A DNA stretch of 64,000 nucleotides, taken from Botryosphaeria dothidea. Its lineage: Eukaryota > Ascomycota > Dothideomycetes > Botryosphaeriales > Botryosphaeriaceae. Made by a program: the position numbers and the translations under genes. This document shows positions 11,573 through 23,307 of the stretch, piece by piece. The first letter of the stretch is position 1, and each line of letters starts with the position of its first letter. A model generated the notes under the pieces. The model searched no databases. It was given only the letters and a program-made list of their open reading frames with translations, and had not been told where the DNA came from. The stretch covers positions 3,162,001 to 3,226,000 of the forward strand of contig WWBZ02000051.1 in NCBI GenBank assembly GCA_011503125.2, given 5' to 3'.

Positions 11573-13945
11573 AGCCCCCTCCTGCCTGCGTCGCCGTCGT
11601 CTTTGCGGTGTGCGCGTGTGCGTGTTCCGTCGTTCATGGTGGACTCGCACTCTTCTCGACGAGAGTTTTTCCGTCTTTTTTCTTCCCTCCGGCTTTTCAA
11701 GCCCCCAAAAAAACTTAAAATACACAAACCCCACAAAAAATATTCATTCAGCGGTGTCTCAGTTTTGTTCAGGGACAGTCCTGTCTTCATCATTTCTTCC
11801 GGAGTTTGGACCTTCTTCATTGGGACGATACCCGTATCGAGCGTTTCCATCAGGCGGGTTTCTCTCTCTGTGTTTCCTCACTTTCGATAGCTTTAGACCT
11901 CACCTTCACCTCTGGCATCATGGACTTCCTCATTCAGCATTCCTAGTTCGGCAGCACTGTCTTGCGATTGCCATGTCTTCTTCTTCTGGTACTTTTACGG
12001 TGTTCCGGTTCACCTGGTCTGGATGATACCCCTTCGACTGTTCTGCTTTCCTCTTTCACTGGCGCGCTCTTCAGCTACTTTATTTCTTTGCGGACTACTT
12101 TACCTTCTCTGGCGAGACCTCTCCCGCTGTTCGCTTCATGCGCTGCACTGTTCGATTTGGATTGGGACTCTGGCATTTCCATCTCTTTACACTTTGCCAC
12201 TGCCATGTCGAACGCCTCATCACACGCAGCTGAAGAATTTGTCCGGACGCAGCTATACAGCAGGGAAGCAAGAAATCACCATCCAGATGAATGCTTCGAC
12301 TCATTCTCGGCTGATATTGTCGTCTGGCGGCTCTTACGGACTTCAAGAAGATAATATCAGGGCAAACGCGGTTCACATCATCCCTTTCGACAGGATCTCC
12401 GCATCCGGCTGCATCCGCACTTTCTCTGCGACGCTCGCTTGTGAGTTGGGACTTTGGCATTGGATATTTTACTTCACACCCTGGCCACTGCCACAATGAG
12501 CTCTTCAAAACCTCAATTTTCGTAACCGAAGCAGCCATACAGAAGTACTTTTCTGGTTGATGTTTTGTCGAAACAGTACAGAAGAATCTCTTACTCCGAT
12601 CAAAATTCACTGTTGCTAAAGCAGGCAGTTCTGTGATGTTTCTTGGAATTAGCATCAGTCTGATTGAATGAAACGTGCGAAGACAGAATGACAGCACTGA
12701 TGATCAGACAATCGGTGAAAATGGTATCGACATTCTGAGTTCGGAAATACCACTACAGTCAAGCATCATATGGATCAGGAAGAAGAGTACAAAACTTCGT
12801 GTGCTTAGCTCTATAACCAATGAAGCGAGTCTTCGTTACATTCATCAGGCAGGCTACCAAAGCTGGAACGGACAGAGAGTTGGAGCCATGGTGTGGATTT
12901 GATTCTGATGACTTTACTCGCACATCCAACCACGACACACTTTCCCACTCCCGATTGGCAACGGGATCGGGGTGTTGGGTTGCTCCACTAAGGAAAGCGC
13001 CAGACGATGCTGAGTATCCTGGTTCAGTCATCATCAGACACATAGCCCATGCCCTTTCGCCACCACGACCAAACACCTCGCTGTTGCATGATGGCACCGA
13101 ATTCTTTCACAGTGCCTACCTCGAAGAGACCAAGCGGGACATGGCGGCTCTCAGAGGACTCATGCTCAGGTGCGACGGGTGCAGGGCGGACGGCTAATTT
13201 ATAGTCTTTGTACCGGAGTCTCTATAGAGAATCAACACGTATATCGATGCAAAGCTTGGTGTGCGCTCTTACATTGACAGATGACACCCATTCCTTCACT
13301 CCATTGGCATTGCCTTCAGCATACATGATTCCGGGGCAGCCACCACTGCAGAGAAGAGCATATACGCCATGTTGGTCGGCAGCTTTCCTCAGGTTGGCGA
13401 CCTTCTTCCTGGAGGTGATGTGGTGTGTGCGGATCAGGGCATTATACAATGGTTGTGCGATGCGAGACATGCAGGACGAGCCCAAAAGAGATGGGATTTG
13501 GAAGAGGGAGAGCGGGAGTGGTGCGATGACGTCCATCGGAAAAGCTTCGGGGCGACCGACACGCGGGGCAGGCGCGCCGGCATAGCAACTCAGCGGCAAG
13601 GACTTTCCCACTAAAACGTCCTCTTGCCGTGGGGGGAGTGGAAGCATTCATCCGGACGTCAGTGTCCAAGAATCATCATTACATTTGTATCCGGACGAAT
13701 ACTTCCACTCCCCACGGTGACAGTGCGTGTAAACTCGTTGCTGTCAGCTGCTCGGGCGTCATCGGCAGCAAGCCTGGGGCGCGTCGCTACTCAGGCGTCA
13801 GAGCTTCTGCGCACTTCCACCAGCAAACACTTTGGACCGCGCAGCAGGCAGCCGTCGCTGCGCCGCATCCTCACTTCTTCAAAAAGTCGCGTCTGAAGCT
13901 CCATCTTCAACCAACCCTCCTGAAATCTTCGACACCAACACCATT
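11573..13945. other. Long intergenic region with one inverted-repeat element
   Basis: About 2.4 kb with no supportable gene. It contains a weak ~55 bp direct repeat (about 12161-12225 and 12446-12505). It also contains one inverted-repeat element, listed separately at 13627-13717, about 230 bp upstream of SGT1. A fragment near 12278-12305 resembles one arm of that element. Confidence 0.5.
13627..13717. repeat. Inverted-repeat element, copy A (MITE-like)
   Basis: About 91 bp. The left arm begins CCGTGGGG and contains AGTGGAAGCATTCATCCGGA; the right arm is its near reverse complement and ends TTCCACTCCCCACGG. The arms are roughly 36 bp around a short loop. This is the best-preserved copy of the family. 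It sits in the SGT1 promoter region. Confidence 0.8.
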
Positions 13946-15167
13946 ATGGATCAAGCTGCTAAAGCCCAGAAATCTCTCGAGGCCGGCCAGTATGCCGCCG
14001 CCGTCACCGATTTCACCGAAGCCATTGCGCGCAGCTCGACCGCCGTGGCGTACTACATTGGCCGCTCCACCGCCTACCAGCGCTCCTCACCACCGAACCT
14101 TGACGCCGCGCTGAAAGATGCCGAAATCGCCGTAAATCTTGCAACAAAGCGCGCCAAGCGCGAGCTCATCGCCGAAGCTCAGCAGCGCCGCGCCGTCACT
14201 CTCTTCGCTCTGGGACAGTATGCCAACGCCGGCTACGTGTTTGGCCTGGTCAAGAAGTACAACGACAAGGAGAAGACGCTCCCAATGTGGGAGTTGAAGG
14301 TCCAGACCAAGCTCAAGACCCTCCCGGAGGATGACGACGCGCGAAAGGTGACAGCGGTCGAGGTTCCTGACGCCGAGCCCGAATCCACTACGCCTGCAGC
14401 TGCCTCCACACCATCAAAGTCTGAGCAGAAGGCCCCGGCAAAGCCAGCCGCGCCGCAGCCAACTCCCGCAGACAAGGTCAAGCAGGATTGGTATTCTTCT
14501 GGCGACAATGTCTGTATCACCATCCTGGCCAAGGGTGTGTCCAAGGAGAAGGTCGTGGTTGAGTTTGAGGAACGCAGTGTAAGTCCTACCACAGGAATTG
14601 CCGCATATGCTTGACTGACAGGATTCTCAGCTTTCGGTGTCTTTCCCAACCGCGAACTCAACGACCTACGAATTCACCTTGGATCCTCTTTTCGGCCCCA
14701 TCGTCCCCGACAAGTCCACCTACAATGTCACCCCACACAAGGTCGAAATCACACTGAAGAAGGCCACTCCCGGCGTAAAGTGGTCCGCGCTGGAGAGCAA
14801 GGACGAATCGCTGCTGCATACCGCCGCCAACATAGCCGCCGCCAAGCAGAACCCGACCGCCCCGTCTTACCCCACCTCGTCGCGCTCCGGCCCCAAGGAT
14901 TGGGACAAACTGGCGAGCGAGTTGACCAAGCCGGCAAAGGACGCAGGCGGCGACGAGTTCGACGATGATGACGATGGCGGCGATCCGGCCAACGCCTTCT
15001 TCCGCAAGCTGTACAAGGGCGCGGATCCGGATACGCGCAGGGCGATGATGAAAAGTTACCAGGAGAGCAACGGCACGGCGCTGAGCACCAACTGGTCTGA
15101 GGTCAGCAAGGGCAAGGTCGAGACTAGCCCGCCTGAGGGCATGGAGGCCAAGAAGTGGGATGCGTGA
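13946..15167 (+). CDS. sgt1: SGT1 co-chaperone (TPR-CS-SGS)
   Basis: Hsp90 co-chaperone linking Hsp90 to Skp1/SCF complexes and kinetochore assembly in fungi (family knowledge). Exons 13946-14578 and 14631-15167, with a 52 bp intron in phase 0, give 389 residues. TPR-like helices cover ~1-115 (AAKAQKSLEAGQYAAAVTDF onward). A Pro/Ala/Ser linker follows. The CS domain runs ~180-268, starting DWYSSGDNVCITILAKGV. The C-terminal SGS domain holds FFRKLYKGADPDTRRAMMKS and ends EAKKWDA. The intron falls inside the CS domain. The ATG at 13946 starts the conserved TPR; the longer open frame upstream overlaps inverted-repeat copy A and is unlikely to be translated. Confidence 0.93.
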
Positions 15168-15410
15168 GGGGGTCTACAAACAGGTGATTGGAGATGGTCT
15201 CGGTGGGGCCTGCTTGTCACATTTGCATTGCGGTCGGCGTTTTCGGGCTTTTGCTGAATCCCATTGCTAGCAAGGGGTGTATTTATTTTTTTTTCCCCAC
15301 GAAAATTGAGGGACTATCACGGGAATATCAATAATAATGGAGGCATACCTAGCTACAAGAGTCGAACAAGTCAACAGGTATTTGATGGACATATGAATCT
15401 CGTGGGGAGT

Positions 15411-15487
15411 CGAAGCCGTCGTCCGGACGTGAGTGTAATCCATTGTCGATGACAAAGACGTCTGGATGAGTGCTTCCACTCCCCATG
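15411..15487. repeat. Inverted-repeat element, copy B (MITE-like)
   Basis: About 77 bp. The left arm starts CGTGGGGAGTCGAAGC and the right arm ends GCTTCCACTCCCCATG. It shares the GTCCGGACGT core of copy A. It lies just downstream of SGT1. Confidence 0.78.
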
Positions 15488-15578
15488 CAACCTTGATCCG
15501 TACAGTGACCTCAGATCAACGCCATGTGCGGATTCTCGGAGCCGATGGTTAACGGCAATAGATTAACAGATCTAACTT

Positions 15579-15665
15579 CGTGGGGAGTAGAAGCACCGAC
15601 CCGGACGTAAGTGTATTGAGCTTCTGATGATGGTCCCGTCCTGACGAATGCTTCGACTCCCCATA
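15579..15665. repeat. Inverted-repeat element, copy C (MITE-like)
   Basis: About 86 bp. The left arm starts CGTGGGGAGTAGAAGCACC and the right arm ends GAATGCTTCGACTCCCCAT. It lies only ~90 bp from copy B in the same orientation pattern. Confidence 0.78.
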
Positions 15666-16307
15666 GCCGTGCTCGACCAAACGATCATATTAGGAGCTGA
15701 CCGTTGCGCGTAGCAGGCTGGCCAATAAGCGGCGTTGATTAAGTAAGCTCGGGAGCTCAACCCCCCGCCGCGGCTTGGATGACGTTCTTACGGAGCACTC
15801 GCGTCTTCGGGAGGCCGAGCATCCCGACACGGGGCTTACGCACCGACGAACCTTGCCATGAAAGAGGAACACAGATGCGAGAGGGGCCAGTCGGTGCCGC
15901 CAAAAGGGCCCTGATGCCTGCTCCAGACTCTACTTTTACTCAGCCAGTGGCACGCGCCTCTGCACCCCGTCGTGGGCGCATGATGCCAAGGTGAACGGTA
16001 GGTCTGCAGACCAATGGCAGCGGGGTGGATTGGCAAAAAAGCCACTTGGGTACTGTGCCTCGGGCCGCGCCATACGTCAGGATTAACCACCTATGGCGAG
16101 AAACCTTAGCATCAAACAAGCAGCAAGCAGCAAAGCGGGGATCGCAGGCACGGGAGCTAAGATGAGCCTCGCAAGGCTTTGCCCCTCATCACGCCGTTTC
16201 TCCACTTCTCGCACCTCGCGTCTTCAAGCATCCGTTTTGGCTCGTGTAAGACAACCAACAGCCCTGAGGGTTGGTGAGTGGGAGGATCTGGAGCGCTGCG
16301 CTGCCGG

Positions 16308-16315
16308 TATAAATA
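16308..16315 (+). promoter_or_regulatory. TATA-like box of the questin-oxidase-like gene
   Basis: The octamer TATAAATA lies about 220 bp upstream of the chosen ATG. It is a perfect TATA consensus, but its use is inferred from position only. Confidence 0.4.
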
Positions 16316-16533
16316 AGACCGTAGAGAACCACGAGTCGGGGCTATCTGATCATCAGACAACAGCAGCCTGCGATCAGCACACTGCAAAGACAGCCAAGAT
16401 TCCATCCTTCCAAGGATTCTTTGCTCAGCAAAGACTAATCGTGGGATTCCACACTCGACCTATCTGCCGACGCAATTTGAAGTCGAAACCTACCGAGCTA
16501 CTGTTACCAGCTGGACAGGAGTCGAGAAGAACC

Positions 16534-18067
16534 ATGGCGACTACAACCAAGATTCATCTCACGGCCAACGAGAAACCTGCCTTCTTCGTTGCGCCGCTGA
16601 GGAAGGATTCCGCTGAAAAGGCCTCGGAACTACTTCAGGAGAACCACGAGAAGCACCACATCTACTTCAACAACGACGGATTTCACGTGAGTGCTTCAAT
16701 CCTCTCCACCTCGCACATTTCCAGCGCACTGCAGAACTCCAGCCCCCAGAGCCAACCCGCTAACATCCTCCCCAGAACCACATCGTCCACCACCTCCTCA
16801 CGCTCTACGCCCTGGGCGCCACGCCCTCGCAGCTCCAAACCGGCTACAACGCGAACAAAACCTATCAACGCCCGCCCGTCCCGCTCGACCCGCAGATCGT
16901 CCAGGACCTCAACGACGGCGCCGCCTTCGCGAAGAACCTCGGCGACGAGCGCCACTACCGCGACTACCTCGCGCACTTCCAAGGCGAACTCGCCGCGAAG
17001 GGCGTCTCCGCCGTGCTCGCCGAGTACCTGTTCGCGCGCGACGCGCGCGCCGACGACCTGCTCGCCCGCACCTTCGCGGGGTTCGTGCACCCCCTCATCC
17101 ACCTCGGCTTTGGGGTCGAGTTCGGGCAGCCGGCCATCGTGGCCGAGGCGCTAGCGCAGGCGGCGACGCACGACGCGTGGATCGGGGGGTTCCTGCTGGG
17201 CGCGGAGAAGGCGGCCGCGGAGCGGAAGGCATCCGGTGCCGGGAAGCAGGACGGAGGCGACGCGACGCTGATGCAGCTGGTCGACGAGATCCGGAGCAGC
17301 GAGAAGACGGCCAAGGCGGCGCGGTGGGAGGACAGGAACCGGCTGCGGGACGGCGTGATCAAGCGCGCCGGGCCGGAGATGCGCGACCTCGCTGCGCGGT
17401 GGGTCGTCGACGGCGAGGAGGACCTGGAGAGGAAGACGGCGGAGATGATTGACGCGTCCGGTAAGCGCAAAACCGCATGCTCATCCTAGAGAAAGCATAC
17501 TGACGTGCAGAAATAGTCTTCTTCTCCGCCGCCGCCCAGCGGCCCCCGCACACCCAGAAGTACGACTTCTTCTACATGCACTCCGTCACCTCCTCCATCT
17601 TCTTCACCGACTTCCTCACCAACCCGCTCTTTCCCCGCGACGCTCGCATTCGCATCCTCGAGTGGAAGGGCCGCTTCGACCTCGCCAACTACGCCTCCCG
17701 CGGCGCGCCTGCCCTCTCGGCCAGCGAGGTGGCCGAATACGTCCCCAAGAACCCCGCGGATGGCTGGGATGCTTTGTTCGCGCGGGTTAACGCATTCGAT
17801 CAGGATGACGGGCATGCGGCGAAGCTGCTGCGGGGCATTGTGAACGGCAAGCAGGCGTGGGAGAGGCTCGGAGAGGGCGATAGGAAGGGGCTTGCGCTCA
17901 AGTCTGCGGAGCAGTGGTGGAAGGCATGCGCGATGGGCATGGATAGCGTCGAAGTGGGCGGGCCGAGATGGGTGCGTAGCGCTGGGTTTGAGGAGGCGTG
18001 GAAGCAGGTCCCACTGAGAGAGAACAGGGAGAACAAGGCGAACGGGGAGAAGAAATCGCAGCTGTGA
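16534..18067 (+). CDS. Questin oxidase-like protein (DUF4243 family)
   Basis: Member of the family of fungal Baeyer-Villiger-type oxidases such as questin oxidase and AflY/HypX-like proteins (family knowledge, from memory of its motifs). Exons 16534-16686, 16776-17460 and 17511-18067 give 464 residues. Visible family-like segments are HHIYFNNDGFHNHIVHHLL across intron 1, GFVHPLIHLGFGVEFGQPA in the middle and KYDFFYMHSVTSSIFF in the last exon. The His-rich N-terminal and central motifs are where activity would be expected. The coding GC is very high. No polyketide synthase or other biosynthetic partner lies nearby, so a role in secondary metabolism is unproven. The upstream open extension is read as 5' leader because it contains the TATA-like box. 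Confidence 0.8.
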
Positions 18068-18677
18068 GTGGGGATGCCAGGCAGATGGCGGAGAATGATC
18101 GTGCTGTGCTGGAACGACTATCTGGAGGCTAAGTGATTTAGTCTCTTTCTCCGCATGGATGACGGCCGCAACTCCTCATACAGAAAAGAACTTCGGCTCT
18201 TGGCGGGTCTTGCATTACTACCATATTCTCTGCTTCCAAAATTGAATTTGTTTTTCTGAGTTGGCGAGAGAACGCGCTGCTGTGCTATCTTATGGATTTT
18301 ACGGAGGGAGATACGCGCGACCAATTTCCTCCCTCAGGATGATAATTCAAGGAGAGTGAAGTCCGCATCTTACGCTCATGTGTGAAGAGTCGAGGCAGCT
18401 GACAAGACAATTCTGGCTGGGGCAATCGATTAGGGTTGTGTCTACTATTTTCGATTCACTTCGCAACGAGACCCTTTTTGGCTGCACAGCCCGGAGTCTC
18501 AAGTGCGTGAACCACGGCACGAGATCTCAGGCGAATCTACCAATGCCAGGGACCATATCATACAAATACATCTTCCCATTTCTTTAGGTTTCTTCGCTCA
18601 GCAAACCTCACGGCCGAAGCATTACGTTGCAATCAGGACATCAACGGCTTTGCCCCCTTTCCGACGCAACACTCAAA
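18068..18677. other. Intergenic region
   Basis: About 610 bp holding the 3' end of the questin-oxidase-like gene and the promoter of the next gene. I see no gene. A short stretch near 18592 (CGCTCAGCAAA) resembles one near 16424 upstream of the neighbouring gene. Confidence 0.45.
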
Positions 18678-19651
18678 ATGACCACCTTGAAGGCGCCCAC
18701 TACGCTACCTCAACACCAAACGGAAGAAGACCAGCATGCTAGCCACATCCCCGACCTCAGCTGGCGCATTGTCCGGCAAACCTTCCTCCCACCGACCGGC
18801 GTCATATTCAGCGACCACGCCGCCTCCGCGCTGCTCTCCATGGCAGGACATCCCCAATCCGGCCCATGGGCAACCAATCCCAGCTCCGTCGCCTTCTTCT
18901 CCATCCTCGCGTTCCTCATGGTATTGGACCCAGCCCGTTCGCAGAAGAGCCGACCGCTGCAGTGGCTCGTGGCGCTGCTGTGGGAGCAGGTTGTCGCGCT
19001 CGATCTGAGCATGGCCCACCCTGCTCGCTGGAAGCAAGAGCTGTTCGGCTGCCCACTGGCCATTACGGGCGGACAGCTGATGGTGCTGGTGGCCGCCTTG
19101 AGTTGCCGCGAGTTCGCGTGGATAACGCTGGAGCGGAAAACGAAGCGCGACGACAGCGGCTGGGACATGATCGAGCAGGTTGAACGCGGCTCGATAGGCC
19201 CTCACGATAAGAACGAGGAGGAGGCCCGCGTGAAGACTCCGGGTAGGCCCAAAGACCTTGGGAGGACCAGCGTCCACGGCGATTGGGTAAGTGGTAAAAG
19301 TCTTTGCTTGACCAGTCAGAGTCGGGACGAAAAGAGAAGAACGTTGCTGACTAGTAATGCGCGACACAGTTAATAGAGCGCTTCAGCGGCTTTGAAGTTG
19401 CCGTCCACATTGTTGCTCCTTTTGCTGTCATCTCTTTCCTCGTCACACTACTGTTGTTCTTGTTCATGCCGAGTTGGCCGAGTGGTCGGGAACTTGCGTA
19501 TCTTCTGCATGGTGTTGTGATTATGTGGCTCATTTTGTGGCTCCTTCTGATTCTCATGACTACTGCTGCCCTAATCCTTGCAAGGTGTGCAGTGATCTGT
19601 GCAGAGAGGTCAGTCAGAGAGCTACATGACGTTCACGGAGGAAAAGAGTAG
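18678..19651 (+). CDS. Hypothetical multi-pass membrane protein, paralogue-like to 26408-27268
   Basis: Exons 18678-19286 and 19370-19651 give 296 residues; the 83 bp intron has GTAAGT and CACAG borders and joins in phase 0. I do not recognise a named family. Hydrophobic segments occur near FFSILAFLMVLD, PLQWLVALLWEQVVALDLSM, LAITGGQLMVLVAAL and, in exon 2, two strong ones around VAPFAVISFLVTLLLFLFM and LLHGVVIMWLILWLLLIL. A charged, Lys/Glu-rich loop lies between the two halves. The pattern W-x-LW-[EQ]-Q ... MxxP is also seen in the protein at 26408-27268, suggesting distant relatedness. The short downstream frame at 19666-19992 is probably not part of it. Confidence 0.7.
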
Positions 19652-19819
19652 ATGTTCGAAAAAGATTGGATGGTATTTTTTACATTTGTCATTTTGACTC
19701 TACTATTTACAATCTGGATTATTTGATCAATTTGAGCCTTCCAAATGCCAACATAGCCCTCTGCCCCCTTATCGATTTTATGAAATCACGAAATACCTTG
19801 CTTGTCCTCGCGACAATCG

Positions 19820-20330
19820 TCGTCGTGCTTGGTTCCTCTCATAACGAGGTATCAACCGCGCTGTTGGCGGTGGCGGTGTCGGCGGCTGTGTTGGCGGCGG
19901 TCTGGAGCAGCGATTTGTCCTTGCTCTCCAACGCGGACCACTTCACGCTGGGAGTGGCTTTCTTCAGTGTGATTTCGACCTTAGCAGGGTGACGTTGGAG
20001 GTGGTGCGGTGGTGGTGGTGATGGTGGTGGTGGTGGTGGTGGTGCCCACGACGATTATTATGGCGGCGGCAGAGGTTGTGCCCGGTTCTCCATAAAGAAG
20101 ATGACAACTAGCTAGTGGTGGCAGGCTAATGAAAGAGGTGCCAACTTGGATGGTGGCGGCTGTGACGGCTGTGCCTGATTCTTCTCATGAATGAGGCGGC
20201 AACTGGACTATCATGGCAGGCTGATAAGCGAGATTCCAGCTTGGATAATGGTGGTGGGTTTGCCTAGCTCTCTTTCATCAGCAAGGTGCCCAACGCGGTG
20301 TTGGCGGTGGCTCCACGAGATGTTCGTCTC
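19820..20330. repeat. Degenerate minisatellite, ~85-90 bp unit
   Basis: Four units can be aligned by eye, starting near 19830, 20075, 20165 and 20255. Each has a TGCC(T/C)GGTTCT-like start, a CTCATnAnGAGG-like middle, then CAAC(T/C) and a GGTGGCAGG- or GGCGGTGG-like stretch. The second and third units share CATGGCAGGCT-like and AACTTGGATRATGGTGG-like parts. Spacing between the first and second is disturbed by the GGT tract. Confidence 0.55.
19992..20045. repeat. GGT trinucleotide microsatellite
   Basis: A run of mostly perfect GGT units with one GAT interruption. It lies inside the degenerate minisatellite and is not in a supported coding frame. Confidence 0.85.
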
Positions 20331-21308
20331 TATCCAAGACCAATGACGCAATTGAGGTACCGATCTTCGTGTTTTTGGAATCAAGCACGCTTGAGCGACG
20401 AAGGGACGCGGGCAATAGCTGAAGTAGGACAGACAGCAGCGAGCAATTTGAAGAAGAGCCGGGGCTCTGCTGGTAGCCAAACGGGGAGCCTGGTGTGTCG
20501 AAGATTGTGCGCGGTCAAAGTGCAGCAAAATATACCGCTTGATCTGCTCAAGAGATTTCATGATCTGCCGTGAATTATGTATGTGTAGAGCTGGGTTTGC
20601 AGTGGTTGTGATCCATTCTCGGGTCGTGGAAGTACGCGTCGAGAGCTGAAGCACTCATCCAGGCGTGAATGATAGAAGAAAATAGTGACATGCGTGTCCT
20701 CATGACCCTTCAACCATGTAGATAGTGTTCGAGGATGTGCCGGTCGTTTCTCAAGGCCGGTGACGTTCATGCGTGAAACTGAAAGACCGAGTTTGCTTGC
20801 CTCAAAAAGGCGAGGCGTAGCATAGTTGAGATGCCACAATGGCGCGAGCAAAGGCGGTCTGTGGGATTGTCGATTTCTTTTTTAGAGGGCTAGTTTGAAG
20901 ATCAGTACGAACAAAATAGACAGCGGATGGCTAAGATCTCACTTTCTTTTGATCTCAGATGGACCACCACCGGGCACTTGATCGCTGGTCTTGTGTCGAG
21001 AGTTTCGTCAACCCTCTGGTATATGATATTTTGTTAGCAAAATACCAGTGCTGGAGGACTGGCGGAGGACAACATACCCACCCGTTGTCAAGAAGCGCGC
21101 GAAGGCGAGATGAGGAGTATAGAAGTGAAGTACTGACAGTGACAAGCGACTCAACCCCCAGGTGATAGCCCAGTTCAAGCCAAGAGAATGACGGTTATTA
21201 AGCTGGCGCAAGAGTAGTCCATCTAAGTGAGATGCAGTGATGGCGAGTTTATCTGCGAGTTGCGCGCGAGGAAGTTGCCAGTCAATACGCATCGCACCTA
21301 CTTTCGCC

Positions 21309-21394
21309 ATCCGGACGTGAAGCATCCGTCCGGACGCAATTGGCAGCTACCCATCGCGACATCCCCATTCAGACGAATGCTTCAGCTAACCACT
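21309..21394. repeat. Inverted-repeat element, copy F (diverged MITE-like)
   Basis: About 86 bp. The left arm holds GTGAAGCATCCGTCCGGACG, and the right arm CAGACGAATGCTTCAGCTAA. The outer GTGGGG/CCCCAC tips have decayed. It lies ~220 bp from the stop codon of the UBX gene. Confidence 0.6.
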
Positions 21395-21615
21395 GCCAAG
21401 CACCATGACGTCACTTACAGATTGTCATTCAAAATGCAGCAATCATAAAACTTTGGATTCAGCTGTTACTGATGGGGAAGGCAATGTGAAGCCTTAGCAC
21501 TACTGACGGGGAAAAAGCCATGTGAGGCCCGAGGCACTATGTAGTGATAAACTACCCACCAAAGTCTAAGGCCCAGGTGCTACTGACCATCTATGAACAC
21601 CTCAGAAAGAGCTAC

Positions 21616-23001
21616 TTATTTCCACTTCTGCACCACCACACCACCACGCTTGAATTCCGCCATGTCACCCAGTACCTGTGTCTTGTCGTTGAGCTCTTTG
21701 CTGGGGAACGTTGTCATGAGTGCGTAGTCCCGCTCCAAGCTTGCCGTGCTAGCCCTGTTGACGAAGTCGTACAAGTCGCCCACGGTGTGGGTGGTGTTGA
21801 AGCGAGACTGCAGGCGGGTGCCATCACCAAGGCGGATCTGCATGTTGAGGGTGGGTTGAGAGTCATCGATCTGAACGGCCGGGGTCTGGGAAGCTGCAGA
21901 GCTCGAGGAAGCCGCCGCGGCGGGGGTAGGGGTGGAGCTGCCGCTAGTAGCAGCAGGGGTGGGACTTCCGAGCCTCTGGCCCGAGCCGGAGAAGGGCTTG
22001 TACCTGGGCTTCGGGGCCACGTAGTTCTCATCCTTGTGCGGCTGAACCTCCAGATCAACCTCCTGGTTGTGCTCCACATCCAAAATGTCAAGTGGGGCAC
22101 GGCCGCTGTTGATCATCTCCAAGAGTCCAGCGTTAGCAGGGTCGTCGTAGCGGTAAAGGCGGCCATCGTCGATGGAGAAGCCGTCGCGCCACAGGTGCAT
22201 GACACGACGGACGCGCTCAAGGCGGCGAGGAGCGCTGGCGCCAGTTGTGGGGTCTGGGATGACGCGAGAAGGTTCATCGTCGCCACCGAGGGTTTGGCCC
22301 TGACCTCTGAAGAAGGACTGACGCGCAGAAGGTTGCTCGTCGTCACCACCAGGACGCGGAGCATTTCTGGAATTCAAGTCAGCAATTGTACGAAACATGG
22401 ATATTTCAAGCTCGGGAGCACTAGGTACCTGCGAGCGCGGTCGAGGATGCTGTTGATCTGGTCACGAGCACTGGGGCCGCTGTTGGGGTTCTGGACAGCC
22501 AAGCCTGACTTTTCACCGCCAGCAAAGAAATCTTGATCCTCCTCATCTTCGTCATCATCGTGGCTGTGTGCATGTCCCTGAGGCGCGCCCTCGTTCTGAA
22601 GATCTCTCAGAGTTCTAAGCCCACCGCCACGTGCGCCGCCACGCTGCGGGCCGCGTCCACCAGACGAAGAGCGAGAGGAGCTTGGTTGTGCAGCGGCGGG
22701 AGCTGGAGCGCCACCGAGAGTGCGAGGACCAGTGTAGCCCGGAGGGGCTTGTGCGGGTGCTGGTGAGGCGGCATCTTGCTCCTCGGGCTCGTCCTGGGCA
22801 GCATAGTGCATGGTCACGGCGTTTGCGACGTCCCACTCGGTTGCGCGGAGTGCTATCTCGGCCTGTTGAGCTATGTCAGTGGCCTCCTTGAAGCCCTCGA
22901 GCTCCAAAGATCATGGGACGTACCTGCTGAGGACCAGCGCCTGTGACAGCGCAGAACTGAGCGACGAGATCGTCGCGCTGGGCGCCCGTGGGCTCGGTCA
23001 T
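21616..23001 (-). CDS. shp1: p47/Shp1-type Cdc48 cofactor (UBA-SEP-UBX)
   Basis: Adaptor that links ubiquitylated cargo to the Cdc48/p97 ATPase in proteasomal degradation, membrane fusion and PP1 control (family knowledge). Exons 23001-22924, 22862-22429 and 22366-21616 give 420 residues. An N-terminal UBA-like domain (residues ~1-45, QRDDLVAQFCAVTGAGPQQ then AEIALRATEWDVANAV) is split by intron 1. A Pro/Ser/Gly linker with an acidic DDDEDEEDQDFFAGGEKSGL patch follows. SEP lies near 218-290 (LWRDGFSIDDGRLYRYDDPA) and UBX near 337-420, ending RGGVVVQKWK. Family length is typical. It is divergent from the Mim1 gene with ~306 bp between start codons. Confidence 0.94.
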
Positions 23002-23307
23002 GGCGCGTGTCGGTGGATTGACGGGTGCAGAAGCTGGAGCACGGCAGGAGGATTCGTTGCCGTATGTGCGGGAAGATGGAACCGGGGAGTGCAGGTGGCT
23101 TGGTGGAAGATGTTGAGCTGAGCTTCTGGAAGTCTGGAGGCAGCGGCGGGGCAACGTCACTGGCGGCGGCGGAAGCGCGCGAGCTGTGGCCGAAGCTTCC
23201 ACCGGCTTGGCGCGCCGCGAACTGCTGCTCCAGAACGGCGTCACCGCTCGACACCTCCACGCGCCCTCCGCACTCGCATCCCACATCGCACCCACCCGCT
23301 TTCCATC

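Larger units (their letters stand above)
15168..16533. other. Intergenic region with two inverted-repeat elements
   Basis: About 1.4 kb between SGT1 and the questin-oxidase-like gene. It holds inverted-repeat copies B and C. A TATA-like box lies near its right end. Confidence 0.5.
19652..21615. other. Long intergenic region with minisatellite and one inverted-repeat element
   Basis: About 2 kb without a supportable gene. It contains a degenerate minisatellite (19820-20330), a GGT microsatellite, and inverted-repeat copy F. A decayed arm-like sequence (CTGAAGCACTCATCCAGGCG) lies near 20648. Confidence 0.5.

Noticed and set aside
10819..11850. 343-codon Arg-rich frame antisense to the Pro-rich gene
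   Set aside because: High GC makes several frames open; the sense frame has a better start and hydrophobic segments.
13627..15665. Closely spaced repeats as a CRISPR array
   Set aside because: Copies are internally palindromic, irregularly spaced, divergent and in a fungal genome; they fit transposon remnants.
19666..19992. 108-codon frame with a hydrophobic stretch after the 18678 gene
   Set aside because: It runs into the minisatellite and lacks any start context or similarity.
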